This document shows, piece after piece, positions 1 to 13,600 of a DNA stretch of 64,000 bases; the first letter of the stretch is position 1; every line of letters begins with the position of its first letter. The DNA comes from Phytoseiulus persimilis. Taxonomy: Eukaryota > Arthropoda > Arachnida > Mesostigmata > Phytoseiidae. The notes beneath the pieces were generated by a model. That model made no database searches, had not been told where the DNA came from, and saw only the letters and a program-made list of their open reading frames with translations. A program made the position numbers and the translations under genes. The stretch is taken from the NCBI GenBank assembly GCA_037576195.1, contig JAQZDE010000099.1:1-64000 (forward strand), in the 5' to 3' direction.

Positions 1-2513
1 CCTTTCGCAGATTCAGTAGCGCTGCTTTCGAACGAAGGAGGGTAAGCGTCTACGCGAATTGTCTCTATCGGTTTCGCATGCCAACTTCACAAAGTCATCA
101 CTATCATGCGAAAATGTGGGGTTTGTCTCGGGTGCAAAAGAGCCGAGCCGCGATTCGGCTCTTGGAGATACCAGCAATCTTGATTCAAATGATTCGTAGT
201 GCGCTCATTACTGTTGAGTATCATCTACTCAGTCTGACCTTATCATGACGCTACTAGTGTTTGGATTGTAAATTATGATTTTTGTACTGGCCTCCGGCCC
301 GTAGTGTATGCGCCACTGGCTCATTTGCCCCTGCCGAGAGATGTCTGAATGACTTCCGATTCACAGAGAAGATTGGCGATTCGCTTGGAGTTGAGAGTGG
401 AGATCCCAGTCCCTCGACTCGATTTTGCTAGTCTTCCGGTGGAAGCCGTCTGCTGAGAGGAATTCTTGTCAGTGCATGAGAACTGAGCCCCGTTGACGAG
501 CTGCTTCGAAGGCTGGATTTGCTCCGAGCACGATTTGGTAGGTTAATGCTTCGGCGCTACTCCGATCCGCTCGAACTCCGACATGTATAATTAAACCACC
601 TCGAGGGATTCCTATCATCTCTCTCGTACGGGAGCAAGAACGTTTTCTTTGGAATGCCTCGAATGATGCCTGTTTCAATCTGCTTGAGTTGGAATCCCTA
701 GATTTCGAATAGAGATCCCTAGAGAACTTGCATCAAGCCCCCAGTACCCCCCTCCCCCTCCTCTCCGCATCTGGTCCGCATCGGACCAGATTCCCGATAT
801 AACGCAAAATCAAGTCTCTGATTCAGAATCTTGTATTCTCTCTGTGACTTTTCGAAGAATATGTGTTGTGTCAAGTCCATGGGCCGCTGATACTTTTTCT
901 CTAAAAATCACCTGACATTTCAGACTCGCTGGTTTCGTCGAGCTAGGGTTCGTGGGCGGAGGAGGACGCGTTCCTCCTCGGTAGATGTGTAGTCGTTGCT
1001 TCAGCGGCAAAGAAAAATCGGGCGCGTAGATGGAGCTTTAAGAGTCTCGGAGTAATCGAAAGGGAGTCGTTCAGCGGAGGATCATCTCTAGCATCCGATG
1101 AAGAAGAACACAGCACTTGTATCTTGTAGAAGATGGATTCCCGCCCTCTAGTGAACGCGCGTCGCTAGATCGCACGGTACTGAAGTCGCCGCTTCGAATA
1201 ACGCAGCTCATCCTCCGGTCGACACGTGTGCGACTGCGGGCGGAAACTAGGAAGCGGAGTCCACACGCGCTGAGTTCGAGCGCAAGCTCGTTCGTTATCC
1301 TGATGGTGTCGGTGACGTGGAATAGACGACAACAAACTGTGATTCTGTACAGGACAATCTAGATTGATAGCGAAACAGTTGGAATATAAGTTTGTGGAGA
1401 GAAATGTCGAGAATAAACGTTGGCTTTGATGAATCGAGAAGTCCACCGCGATTTCCAGTTTCCATCCCATTCTTCCCGTCTTCCCTCGAGAAGCTCACCG
1501 TAACAAACTAGGCTCAAACTCATACTCCGAGCAGATTCATCGCCAGAACCCTATTTCCGTGACATGGGATACTCGACTTCGCTAGCGGGTCGAGCTCCTG
1601 ACACCCTCCGCGAGGGATTTGTTGCTTGTTGGGAAGCACAAAAAACCCCAGAAGGATGGTGCATAAAGCGAAGCCAATTGATTTATTTTACAGTTGTATA
1701 GCGCTCCAGGATCATATGGCAGTAGGTTTCTACCAAGAGCCTGATTCATATGTATGGCGACAATATGATCGTGACCTGTGCTCGAAAGCACCCGTTCAAT
1801 TGTTCATTCTTAGCTCAAATTCGCGGCAAACGAGCCTATACAGAAAAACTTCGTGCTTGAGAGATGCCCAACAACGGCACCGACTTCGTACCAAGACTTT
1901 CGGTACCATTAGGCTGTATAACTGTGGCATTGTGGTGACCTCCTTCGTTTCGGTAGTCAACCGCAGGAACAGTTTTCGACTACATACAATTTATGGGTCT
2001 ATGGGACGTTGGGCTGTAAGCAAGCGGCTCTCGGATCCGTTTCACCGCGGCTGATCACGAATTTGATATGCAGTCATGATATCCTCCCCACCGGGTGTGA
2101 TAAGGAAGTATTCGGGAGGGCTATCCGGATCATTAGCTCGGTTATTCGCGTGTCCCGTTCCGTTCACGCCAATAGGGCTGGTTCCCACCGCGGTTGAAGT
2201 GGATATTAAAGTAACTTCCGGATTCCTTTTCAACGCTGATATGAAGCGACCAAAGTGAGCATCTTGGAATTGTTCACGGCAGAGGCCAATACTGGAAAGG
2301 GGAGAATCGATTTGCTCCCTGGCGTCAGATTCCTATGCTCGATCCATCTCGATTGAAATGAAGCGACCCGCGCTCTCCGAATAGATCCAAGAGGACGACA
2401 AAGCTCTTACAAAACTAAAAATCCGCTCTTTGGCAGTCAATGGGAACAGAATCGCTCGTTGAGGTCATTCCAAACTTGTCAACTCTAATCCCTCATTCCA
2501 TCCAGGTACTTAC
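1..2513. other. Region with no recognised gene (left edge)
   Basis: Only short ORFs that match nothing I recognise are present on either strand. The Tudor gene on the minus strand should continue into this stretch, because its sixth exon ends at a good GTAAGT donor at 2513. I could not find an acceptor here followed by family-like sequence. Confidence 0.4.
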
Positions 2514-5500
2514 CACTGGCACGGAGTAGGAATCTCACGGAACTCTTCCGGCAGCTCGAAAACTCTGGAAGCGCTGATTTCAGAGGCTCGGTCCATAAGA
2601 CGCACCAGGAATCGTTTCCCAATACGCAGACGCACTACTCCACGACGCAAGATGCCCTCGTGCATGACCGCGCACGGCGTTCCCGGGTCACACTCCCTGA
2701 GGTCAGCTGGACTGCTTCTTGACAATCTGGCTTCCATTTCTTCGAGGACGCCCATAGATTCCTTCGGAACCACCCAAACCTGTGAGAAAGCCGAGATCCC
2801 GACCACTACGGCATCTGAAATCAAAACGATATTATGCCTCAGTTCTCAACTCAAGAACGGGATAGCTGCGAATCCAGCAGCTCCAGAGAAGATTTTCACC
2901 TCGAGGTTCCATCTTCATCTCTTCTGAATCCCGGCACCCAGGGTCATCTGCGAGTACGTCGATCGCGTCTGGGGAGATAATACAGCAGATCAACTGCAGC
3001 CCAGCGGCAGCGATATATTTTTCCAAATATTTTTCAAGGAGCTGTGCAAAGACCCATGCTCCAAGTCCATGCTCACCGTTTTCACGTAAACTTCTGAGCT
3101 TTTCAAGGTTCTCCAGCTTGACCTCAGTAAAATTCTCGGTGAAAATAATCACAGAGGGCACCGCCTTCGAGTCAAGGAAGAAGATCTGCAAATTGACCGA
3201 CGCAAGTAACACGTTGGGCAGATTGTCGCCAGCAGATTCCAAATCCCAGGATTGGAAGTTTGCCAGAGTTGCCTTCACAGCGCCGGGAGGGTATATCAGA
3301 CGAGCCGGCAAAGGACAGAGGAACTGCGTCGCAACTTCGAACAACGCTCCGCAATCCAACCATCGAACCCACGCCACCTCATCTTGAAGAGCTTCGATGC
3401 AGCATCTGTAAACGTATTGCGGATCGCTCAGGGTTCAGGGATGCAGAGACAGTCTGCCGATCGGATGGAACTGGTGGAAGTATTCGGAGGATTCAAAAGT
3501 TACCTCATTTCGGTGCAAGGATCGGATCCTGAAAACACCAAACACAGTCGGCCCACTTCACACCTGAGGGGAAGATCCTCGGAGGCGGGCTCGAGAACGA
3601 AATTGTGCAGGTCGTCCCAAGTAAGATAAACGGTGGAGCCTTCCACATGAGTGACAAGACACTGTTTCCGTATAGTTCCCGCAGCGGGTAACAGGACCCA
3701 AGGTAGGTCACTGTAAAGATGTTGCTTCGAGGCGGAATTGTAGAAGCTGTTTCGGCGCCAATGTGCTGAGACTGTTGAAGAGAGACCCTCCAGTTAATTA
3801 TCAGGAGCAAGTAGAGAAATTCGAGTCTAGCATATGCGAGTAGGGACAGACAGACAGACGAGAGGAAGACATTGAAGCAACTCACTGGTGTCATTGCTAG
3901 AGGCAAGGGCTCTGCATCCAGGTAGACGGAACACGAATTTGGGAACGAAGTCCCAAGTAAGAGCGCAACCGTCTGTCACCGTCTGATGATCCTTCGCCAA
4001 TTTCAGAGCTATCTCGAAACGTTCCGAGTTGGTGATCCGTTGTGACTCCACAAGCACTCTGTAACAAAAAGTAATTGTCGTCTCTCGAGTTTGATTCTCA
4101 AAACTGTCGAATCATTCAACCTCTGAACCTTCGTCACGGCGGTTGAACTGCTTGCCTCAGCGCAAGTGGTGGGATCGATTTCAATGCCTGGGGTAGCGAA
4201 AACAAGTCCGTTAGTGTGACTCGCATCTTGTCACCGGAGTCCACGTCCTCAACAGTTGCTTCACTGTGTCGCAAATCCACGACCATAACTCTGTAATGAA
4301 TACCCCGTCAGTCTTGTCACAAGATTACCAACATCGAAAAATCGGACGCTCAGTACCGGGAGGCCAGCGTTCCGATTCGAACCTCAGATACTTCTCTCCA
4401 CGTTTCAGCATCGCAGCTCCTCCCAACGTATGCCATGAAAGTCGATTGAGCTTTTTGGTATCGATGTTTGCGAGACGCTCCTCCAGATCCGGGCTCCCTT
4501 CGCTCTCGGTGATCCATATGGCGAACGAGTTCTGCGGCCGAAAATAGGTGAGGGAGTTCCTCGCGGTAAAAACGTTCTTCCGGCCCGTTCTGATGGAAAT
4601 TCGACTAACCTCATCGCAAAGAGAAAAGTTCTTCACGAGAAAAGACTTCCATTCCCCCACCGCGTACCGCCGCTTCTTTCTTATACACTCCTGCTGTTGT
4701 GCTCCATGAGCGGCCCTCGCATTCAGGTGATTCATCCGCGTGGCCCCTCTGACGCTGCTGTTGTCATGGGATATCTTCGCACAACTTTTCCACGATGTCC
4801 CGTTACCGATGGTAGTCGTCTCAATTGCACCCAAATCGGGCATCGGTGTTATGGTGACGGGGTTCCTTAGTGGTGCTGTTGGCAGAGGACTCATGGTGGA
4901 CTCGCTCTGACGAATTTCTACGCTTCGTACGCTCGGGGTCGGGATTGAAATAGCCTGCTCCGAGATTCTTTCCTCGGTAGTCTTCACGGCTTGTGAAACG
5001 CGGATTTCCGAATAAGATTGGGGATCATCATACTCGGGGTTGCGTTCTTCGGAACCGTACATGCCGTTTCCGTTGCTCAATTCTGAAGAGACGGTAGTTC
5101 TCATGAGATTCTCGTCCTCAGTCGCTGGTGTTGCCTGCGGTTCTCGAGGCGACCACGCTTGCGAACACATTGGGATAATGAATTGCGATGCTGCTCCACT
5201 GTCTTGATCGACAGTGTTCTCCATTTTCCTGTCGGCTTCTGCCTGGAGGAGTGCAGGCTTCAAGAATCTCGCAAATGCTGCCTCCCGACGATCTTGCGAC
5301 CCGTGACCCGCCAAGCTGTTCGTGGAATGCAGCGCCAACGTTTTCTCAACTTTGCCTGGCCCTCGTTGTTCTTCTTCAATTTTTGCTACTTCCGGGGTAT
5401 AGGGCTCTTGCTTCGAAGAATTCTCGAGCTGCATGCGGTCGCCGCTCCCGAAGTGGTCGTAGAACCAGCTCCGCTCGTGCTCCGGATGAACCGTTCGAGC

Positions 5501-5863
5501 TGTGTTGATGTTCCGCCCGCGGTTCAGGATAAGCCCAACTAATTTTCCGTCAACTTCATGAGCGCGCTCGCTAACGGTATACATCAGATCACTCACACGT
5601 GAGGTCATTCGAGTTGTGAGGGAACTCTTCGCAGGATTCGGCACATAAGGCGCTTCGTGACTCGTCCGAGACACGGCCATGCCGGAACCGGTTTGAAAAC
5701 CTCGGAAAATCTCGAGGTGTCCGTTCGTTTCACTCGAACAATCTCGTTGTTGAAGCCCAATCTCGGCGGATGCCGAACTCCGCGTCACGTCGTTCTCTAG
5801 CGACGTCCTCGAACCTCTCCCGATGCCCATTCGGCGCGGAGTTTGAGGTACGGCACTTGGCAT
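2514..5863 (-). CDS. Multi-Tudor-domain protein (3' end not found)
   Basis: Six exons join in phase on the minus strand: 4383-5863, 4138-4290, 3886-4058, 3504-3771, 2900-3405 and 2514-2814, giving about 960 residues without a stop. The first ~440 residues are Ser/Thr-rich and look disordered. Three Tudor modules follow, at about residues 445-545 (split by the first intron; DVDSGDKMRVTL), 640-745 (THVEGSTVYLTWDD ... VRWLDCG) and 865-958 (RFLVRLMDRASEISASRVFE). Proteins of this architecture (Tudor/TDRD family) bind dimethyl-arginine on Piwi proteins and scaffold germ-granule piRNA pathways; that role is inferred from the family. The start at 5863 (MPSAVPQ) is preferred to the in-frame ATG at 5920, whose extra residues come from a CACATA repeat. 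The last exon ends inside Tudor 3 at a GTAAGT donor, so at least one 3' exon is missing. Which TDRD orthologue this is cannot be decided. Confidence 0.8.
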
Positions 5864-5920
5864 GACGAACGATTGCGAAACTTCACATACACATACACAT
5901 GTCGAAGAGAGGGAAAACAA

Positions 5921-8900
5921 GATGGTTGCTGGTCTGCTCGAGGAGGTCTACGCGAGAAATGGACATGTTCATCGGGATAGATTGCCAGCCTCGATCTTTA
6001 CCGATAATCCTTAGTAGATCCTCATCTCTCGATATGGTATCCGACCCACTTTTTCAACGTTCACGAGAGCATAAGAGATCTGAATCGTCGCCGAGAGCTG
6101 GAGCGCTCAGGAATTGTGTAATTGCGACCTTGTTCGCTCTCCTGCCGAGCTGTTGCCGTTTCACTACAGTTTCAGCGGCGTCGAGGTAGATAGAATGTCA
6201 GTGAACCACGAAGAGACGCCGTTGGCGGCGAAATCGGAAGAGGGCTTTTGAATGTTCTGCTTCGGTATCAGGCACGAATGTATACGCACGCGGAAGCCTG
6301 TTCGGAAGTTGCTCAAGAAGCAATCAAAATTCTGCAGTACTCAAAATCTTACTCATTCCACGGCGAGTCTAGTTCGAGTCTGCCGTATCAAGTTAACAGT
6401 CACAGTTCGGGAAGCGGACACTAAACTTCGGTCGCGTGGAGAACAATCGAGGCCAGCACGGCCTGACGCACATTTCGGCTGGAACTCGAGTACGGCGTGC
6501 TTTGGCGGTTAGATGCGTTCAAATCGATGGCGCGCCAGTAATGTCACTCAATATCTTAGCGCGCTTCGGAACGGAAATTTGAATCGAAACTCGGCAACGT
6601 TTAGGAGTTAAGCATGTCTGCGATCTCCGAATGGTGCACGCCTCGGATCCGATGCGGCCCCAAAACATGGCAATGCCGTCTCTGGCAGAATCACAATGTT
6701 GCCTTCCAGAGTTGCGTCTTCTTCCGTTCGGAATATTGGATCCCCCTCTCGCTCAATCTAACATCTTCCTCTTCGAATTTCAGCGGTTTGAAGTAGAGAG
6801 CGTCTATACCATTCGAGGCTCGCTGCGAATGGTTGCGTGGATGGATCTTGAAGCTTGCCTACTTTCACTGACATCCCAGGAGGCTGGATCTCATCCTATC
6901 TCTGTAGCCTCGCAGATCTCACTTCCGAAATCAGATATCAGGTTTCTGAGACGACTTTTGCTCACAATTCCTCGAGTTTTCACGGATTCCGCCTCTCGGT
7001 GAATCTCTGAGCTTCAATTCAACTGCCTCGGAGATTGCCTGTGTCTCGGAGAGTGCTTTGCGATGGAAGAAGATGCTGTAACCGATTACTGATGTCTCTT
7101 AACGGTCCCATGATCATTTCATTAAGCTCTCTTCTGTCAGGCTCATGTTGGGAATCTTGCAATGAGTATCATCGATGTCGATGCGGAGCTAGGTGCCGCT
7201 GAAATGGTCTTCAACTTCAAACCACCCCCCTGCCAGCCCCCTGACGTTCGCCCATGTATGAGTCGAGTTTCTACGCTCTCATGTTTGCCGTACTGGATCA
7301 CCTGATCCGGATTCAAAGTTTCCGAGCGAAACAGCACTCTGGCAAAACAGGACACCGTGTCAGGAAGCGCGGCAACCTGGCTCGGCGTCGATCGGCCTCG
7401 CAACTTGGGCTTTTGGAGAATATCGACAGGCGTTCGCTTGAAGCGTTCCACTACTCTAAGCGAACTCATCGAGCTGATACGAGGAACTCATTCCCAGCTA
7501 TTTTCAGTCTCCTCGACGGTCTCTGAGAACGTCGAATCGAAGCCGACCCCTGCGACCGCTAACGCCCCGCAGGAAAACAAGAAGAGAACCTCGCAGGATC
7601 GATGGGCTGACCCAGCGAATAGGTGCAGCGGGCTGTGCTGTCGGTCTCATGAAAAGACTGCGAGATGATCGATCTCTTTAGCCTTCTCTTGATCGCACTG
7701 ATCACCAAAACAACCCTTGGTTCTCCGTACCAGAAAGCTCGACGGGGGCGAACCCTGGGACTCTCCCTCGGATTCATATATAAACAAAACCGGAGGCATA
7801 ATCTACGAATTAGTGCGCGCTGGAGCTTCAGCCAAACCGAAGTGCTCGTTCTGAATAGCTGAAGTGCTGCCGCCAGGCTACAATAAGGAGCTCCTACGGC
7901 TGTCATTCGGAATAGGAGGGCTCTTATAGGTTTACTCATTGTTCGCTGTTCGGCGACTCTGGAGACGTAAGTCGGTGTGTCTTTTCCCCACGTAGGATTT
8001 AGATCTATTCCCGCGCCAGTCAGCATGAAGAGCCCTCGGAACCCACGAAGGTCTTTCGGGGAATCCGCTGCCCGTTCGTAATGATGATGCGCTGAGGTCG
8101 TAAACTTCCAAGGCCGGGTCCCGAGGACGCAACAGTTGTGATCGGAAACAGGTTCCAGCACCCTCAGTTTCACTTTGGCCAATAAACTGACACTTGCTGT
8201 GATTTAGCGATCGGCTGAGTGTGCGAAGTTCCTGACCAGGTCTCCTCGGAGGCCGGAGACGAAAACAGTATGAGGGACCGATAATTCCAACCCAGGAAGC
8301 TACCCGGGCTGCCGATACTTCATCGCCAGACACAGCTGTCAAAATCGAGCTCGCTTCGGTTGAGCTTTTCAAACCCGACCCCCGGTCGCCTCCACAGTTC
8401 GAGTTGAACGACTCGTCAGCCGGAATTTCCCGCTCTGGGAATCTAGAGAGCCGCTCGGCCAGAAGGCAATAAAATCACTTCGCGCTGCCTGCTTGATTTG
8501 GCAGTCAACAAAGCAACCCCTAGGAGAGAGTCGGGCGAACCGGGGACAGGAGGTCCAGTAGAGGGTGAGATCCGAACCCTTCCGACGATCGGTGCCCTCC
8601 GCGGTGTTTATGGAGTCGAGATGCAAAGAAATTGTCCTCCGCTCTGGCTTCGAACGCTCGTGCCTGGGAGCGCGTGAAGCAGTGAAAGCAACTTCGTTTC
8701 GAACAACTCCGTCACGTTCAAACTATTCACGAGTTCTGTGTCGTCGTCCGAGCTCGAGCTACATCAAAGACGTGAGTCACACCGTGAGTTCTCTGCCGCC
8801 CAGAACAAGCAACAGCATCGTGGACGATCGCTCTCGATTCGTCGTTCGGGCGCACGAAATAAACTCTGGACGACCGACGCGAAGCCGCTCCATACGAAGG

Positions 8901-10648
8901 ATCCTCGTTTGAACTGGTCACCTCCGATGCTGATACCGGATCCTCCGATTCAGAGGGGATGGCTTTCGCAGATTCTCTGGAAAAGCCCGCGGCCTAGTGT
9001 TGTTCTTACATCATGAATAGAAATACTTCTTCTTGAATGATTTTAGCCTCACGCGCAATAACCGTTGCCCAACAACAAAGACTCGAGCGATCTTTCGTCG
9101 CGCGAAAACTCATCCAAGACTCATTTGGCTGAGGGGAGTCTGGCAGTGAGACCGCTGGACGTCAATGAACTTCCCCGCTGTGAACGAGCCGATCGTCGAT
9201 CCATCGTGCCCTTGAGAGGGATTCGCCCTTGCCACAAGACGCATCGCCCAGAATTCGCGCCGATCAGAGTCCGCGCACTAGAGGGAAGCACAGCTGAGGC
9301 ACCGATCATAGTGGTTTACTCAGTCGAGCGATCAATGTCAGAAACTCGGATGACACCGATCAGCTCCATGAACTACCAGCGAGACATTTCCTTGAGAGAC
9401 TCGGCTCCGAGTTGTGGCTCCCGTGGAGATCCTGCGAAGCTCGATCGCTCATGGAGTTTCAACCTGCAGAACGGAGAGTCAAAAACCAGTGCGTGCGAAT
9501 TTATCGGTGATTGCAGTGAATGTCAGCAGTTGGCGTGATCAAACTCGTCCAACGTGCCAATCGCTCCACGGCAGCGACAGCACCGAGCCTGAGTGTGATC
9601 TTATCCTGTGAGCCTTTGCAGTAAAAATTGATTCCTGGAGTGAGCCGTGGCTCTGAGACATCTGAGAGGCATATCAACCATTGATTGGGTGCCAGCTTTG
9701 ACTCTGCGAGTTGACGAGTTCTGATAACTGACCCACATCCTGTCGGAGGTGATTCGTTCTGACATCGTCGGGGATTCCGAGCGAGATCATAAGGCCAAGC
9801 ACCGAGTCTTGGGGTGCTTCTGCCGGGACGGTTCGGAGAGAATCCAACTGTTGCTCTCGGGAACTATCGGTTCGGATTTGAACGAGGGTCAAGACCTAGC
9901 TCGATGCGTTCTCACGCCGGAATTGAGAGGCTACCGTTGCCACGCGTCTTCGGTTCATACTGCCTCTCTGGTTTCCGCGGCCAGAGCTCCTACCGAACAC
10001 TCCTCCCATTCTGGAGGTCAGTTTAGATCTGATTTGGCAATGAGGTCGGTTATAGCGGAGATGTCAGCTTGACCAGAGAGCAGATCTTCAGAGTACTTCG
10101 ACGAAGTCACGCCACGAAAACGGACAGTTCCGGGGCAGTCAGTCTCACATGCGAAGCTTCGTCATCCCGAAGTCGCTTCGAGGATTGATTTCGACGGAGG
10201 CCTATTTCGTCGTCTTGAAGCCACCGCGGGTCCAATGAAAAGCTCCCTCGCGGCGATCACATCGTCACACTGTCGCTCTCACAGCCGAGCTCAATCTACG
10301 GAAATCGGGTCCTCTCGGGGGAAGTTCGCTGAATTTATCGCCTTGATAGATGATGGGTCAAGAGTGTTCCCGATATGGGGTTGTTCGGAAGTCGCTCTTA
10401 CCCTCGAAAACTCTTTATTCTTCGTTGACTCGAACGACGCTTCCAGAACATCATAATGAGACGTCCGTTAGAAGGGATCTTTGTGAGCGTGGGCTTGAGT
10501 TGATACGTCGTCCGGGTTCAGGAAAACTTCAGCACCGTCAACTGATTGAGTCAATACCGGATACGACCGGATGGGGGTGGCGTTTGAGTCCGAGCTCCAT
10601 CGTCCCCGAACGTATTCTGAGCGATTGCTTTCCGTTGCAGTGAAGCCA
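5921..10648. other. Intergenic region, no recognised gene
   Basis: Short ORFs are present on both strands, none with family resemblance that I can see. A 65-codon plus-strand ORF at 7665-7862 begins with a signal-peptide-like segment (see findings). A pyrimidine-rich tract ending in TTGCAG at 10640 looks like a 3' splice site for a 5'UTR intron of the downstream amidase gene. Confidence 0.4.
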
Positions 10649-13600
10649 ATGGACTCTGAGCCCATATCACCTCTGGAGCGAGTGCTGACGTTGCTTTGCA
10701 TGACACTGCTTCAAGTACTGCGCATATTGTCAGACTACGTCGTCTTCCCGCTAATGAGCGCAATCAAGAGCGGCCGCTCTGACCCGCAACCAAGGGTCGA
10801 AAATGAAATTCTGCTCATGAGCGCAACCGATCTGGCAGAGAAGATCCGTTCGGGTGAGGTACAAAAAGCTCCGAACACTCGGTTCCGATTATATGACAGC
10901 GGGAGAGCTCGCTTGCGCGATGTGTCTGAAACAATCGCAGCATACTTTCGTTTCAGTTGAGCAGTCATCAGGTAGTCATGGCGTTTATCAGGCGCTTGAG
11001 AGAAATAAATCCCATTCTGAATGCCATCACGGATGAAAGGTTTGTTGTCGGCTGTTGATCAGGATAGCCCCCGCTATTTTCCGAAGCGAGATTAGAAGAA
11101 GGGGATGAACTCTCTTGTTCTGAGGAGAGAAACTATATCCACAGGTACCGAGCTGCGCTAAACGACGCGAGAAAGGTCGACATAGAGCTACAACAGTTCA
11201 GGTCTGATGACGATAAAATGGAAAAAATCAGGATGCTGAAACCTCTCCTGGGCGTGCCGATAACGACCAAAAATGCCCTGGCTGTCGAAGGTGAGCATTA
11301 TTCTGAACTTGCAGAAAGCCGAGAGTAATCGCCCTAACAGTTCAATGTTCTCTGCTCTCAACTCTACAGGTCTCGGCAATGAGGCTGGACTATACCTGAA
11401 AAAAGGCATGAAGGCTTCGGGGGACTCTCACGTGATGTCTGTCATGAGAGCCAGCGGAGCTATCATCATTGCGGTGACCAACACACCCGAAATGTGCCTG
11501 TGGCTGGAGAGCTACAACAATCTGTTCGGACGAACCTCGAACCCCTACAACACATACCGGACATGCGGCGGATCCACTGGTAAGAGCTTTTGTATCAAAT
11601 ATATCGATCGGAAGGTCGGAAAACTTCTGGGGAGAAGGATCCAGAACATGGGGGTGAGGCGGGCGCGCGAACGGGTTCTCCTCTTGGGCTCGCTGAAATG
11701 AGCCATCCTCACTTTCGGTCTCGCCCTCTCCCTCTTGCGGACGTTTTGGTACCAAGGACCCGATAAGGACAGCTTATCTCATGATATGCTCCCAATGAGG
11801 TTCGCAAAAACAAGGCGCAGAGCAATAATCTTGCGAGACTAACAGAGAGAGGGCATTTCGCGCAGAACACAGCCTGGGAAGCGATTATGCTCGGGCAAAC
11901 AGTAAGAGAAGCCCCACAAACGGGGATTGGACGTTTGGAGCACATCAGCGGTTCCACTCCTTGATTTCGGATCTATTAACTGGATCAAGAAGTTCATGCC
12001 GTTCCTCCCTCATCTGCGTGATTCCAGGGCAGGAAGCGGTCGTCGGCAACTTCATACTCGGGTGGTGTGGATAGATTCAAAAACTTCTGGCCATCAAGAA
12101 AAAATTCAAATTCGGCTCCGCTGAGACACGGCGACAACGCAACCTGGAAACGGCACGAACTTCCGCCATTCACTCTGTACGAGTTGCGATTCGCGACGGA
12201 CTCTGTGTAACCAACACTAACAAGGTCATAAGTGGATACCAACACCCAAAAAAATCCAAACATCGATATGGGGCCTCCTCCATGCTATGGCAGGATTCAA
12301 CGCACGCCCCCCAAACTGACAACCCAAACAACGCTCCTCGGTAGAAAGCCAAAAACCTCGGAACGCGACGATTCTCCAAGATAAATATCGGATTCCGGTC
12401 GAATTCGGAGTCGCCGTTCATTCTACAGGGATGGCTTGCAGGAGAATCTCTCCGCTCGCCGCATCGTACAAAGCGTCTCCTGATTGAAAGCGCACAAGCG
12501 AATCACCCGCCTTTGGGCCGATCCGGAATAACGTGGAACTGCGCGGAAGATTCATGAGCTTTCCACGCGGAAACGCATCGACGATGAGCATCCGCACTAG
12601 ACCACAGGATGATGAAATCGCAGCCGAGTCATTCCAGAACTAAAATTTTTCCTTTCAAGGTGGGGAGGGTGCCATACTGGCGAGCTGTGGCTCGCCTCTC
12701 GGAATCGGTACGGATATCGCTGGAAGCATCAGAGTACCCGCGGCCTACAATGGAATCTTCGGCATAAAACCGACCAAGAGTGAGTGTGGGAATGCGTGAC
12801 GCCACTCGTGCAGTGGCGTACATCGCGCGATGGCTGCTCGGGCCGACCATAGGCTCTTCCAGGGTCCGAAAATTCGATCCGTACTTCACAATGCTTCGCC
12901 GAATTTCCAGTTCGCTCCGAAATGTTCCCCAGAGAGAATCTCAGTTGTCTCGTACGATCGGTCGACCGCAGTTGTAGTGATCGATTTCCCCCTCCCCAGT
13001 TTCCTGATCTGGAAGCGATGCGTGTTCCCGTGCGCTACTGCAAGGGTGACGCCCAATCCAGCCGACGATCCGGGTCCGGTGAATAGTTGGGCTCTTCTGG
13101 AACCGTTATCGGGAGCTTACACGAGCTAACGTTTTCTCGCAGACACAATCGACATGACCGGACACTACCCGATGCCAAGAGACCTCTTGTACCCTCTCCT
13201 TACCGCTGGGCCCATGTGTAAATACGCGAAAGATCTTCGACCCGTTCTAAAACTCTTGGTTGGACCGACGAACTCTCAGAAGATGATGCTAAACTGCACG
13301 CCGAATCTGAAGTCACTCAAGGTTTGCGGATGTCTTTTGGTTTCGTTCGTCAATGTGACTGTAGTTATTTTCGAGAACAGATAGAAATTACCACTCGGTC
13401 TAGGGTATAGTATCGTCCATGTAATTGTCCCCAATGCCGAGAACGTCAACTGCGGTCACTGACATTATGCAGCGACCCAAGATCCGAAATCCGCCTCATC
13501 CCCAAGAACGAAGTCGCTCCTCCAATTGAACGCATCTGGCCGCGTGACGACGGCGATTGGGTGTCGTAGTAGGAGACTCATCAGATAATCTCAAACAGGT

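Noticed and set aside
2042-2258. Overlapping ORFs on both strands around 2.1 kb considered as the last Tudor exon
   Set aside because: The minus-strand sequence has no Tudor-like continuation, and no acceptor gives the required phase without a stop.
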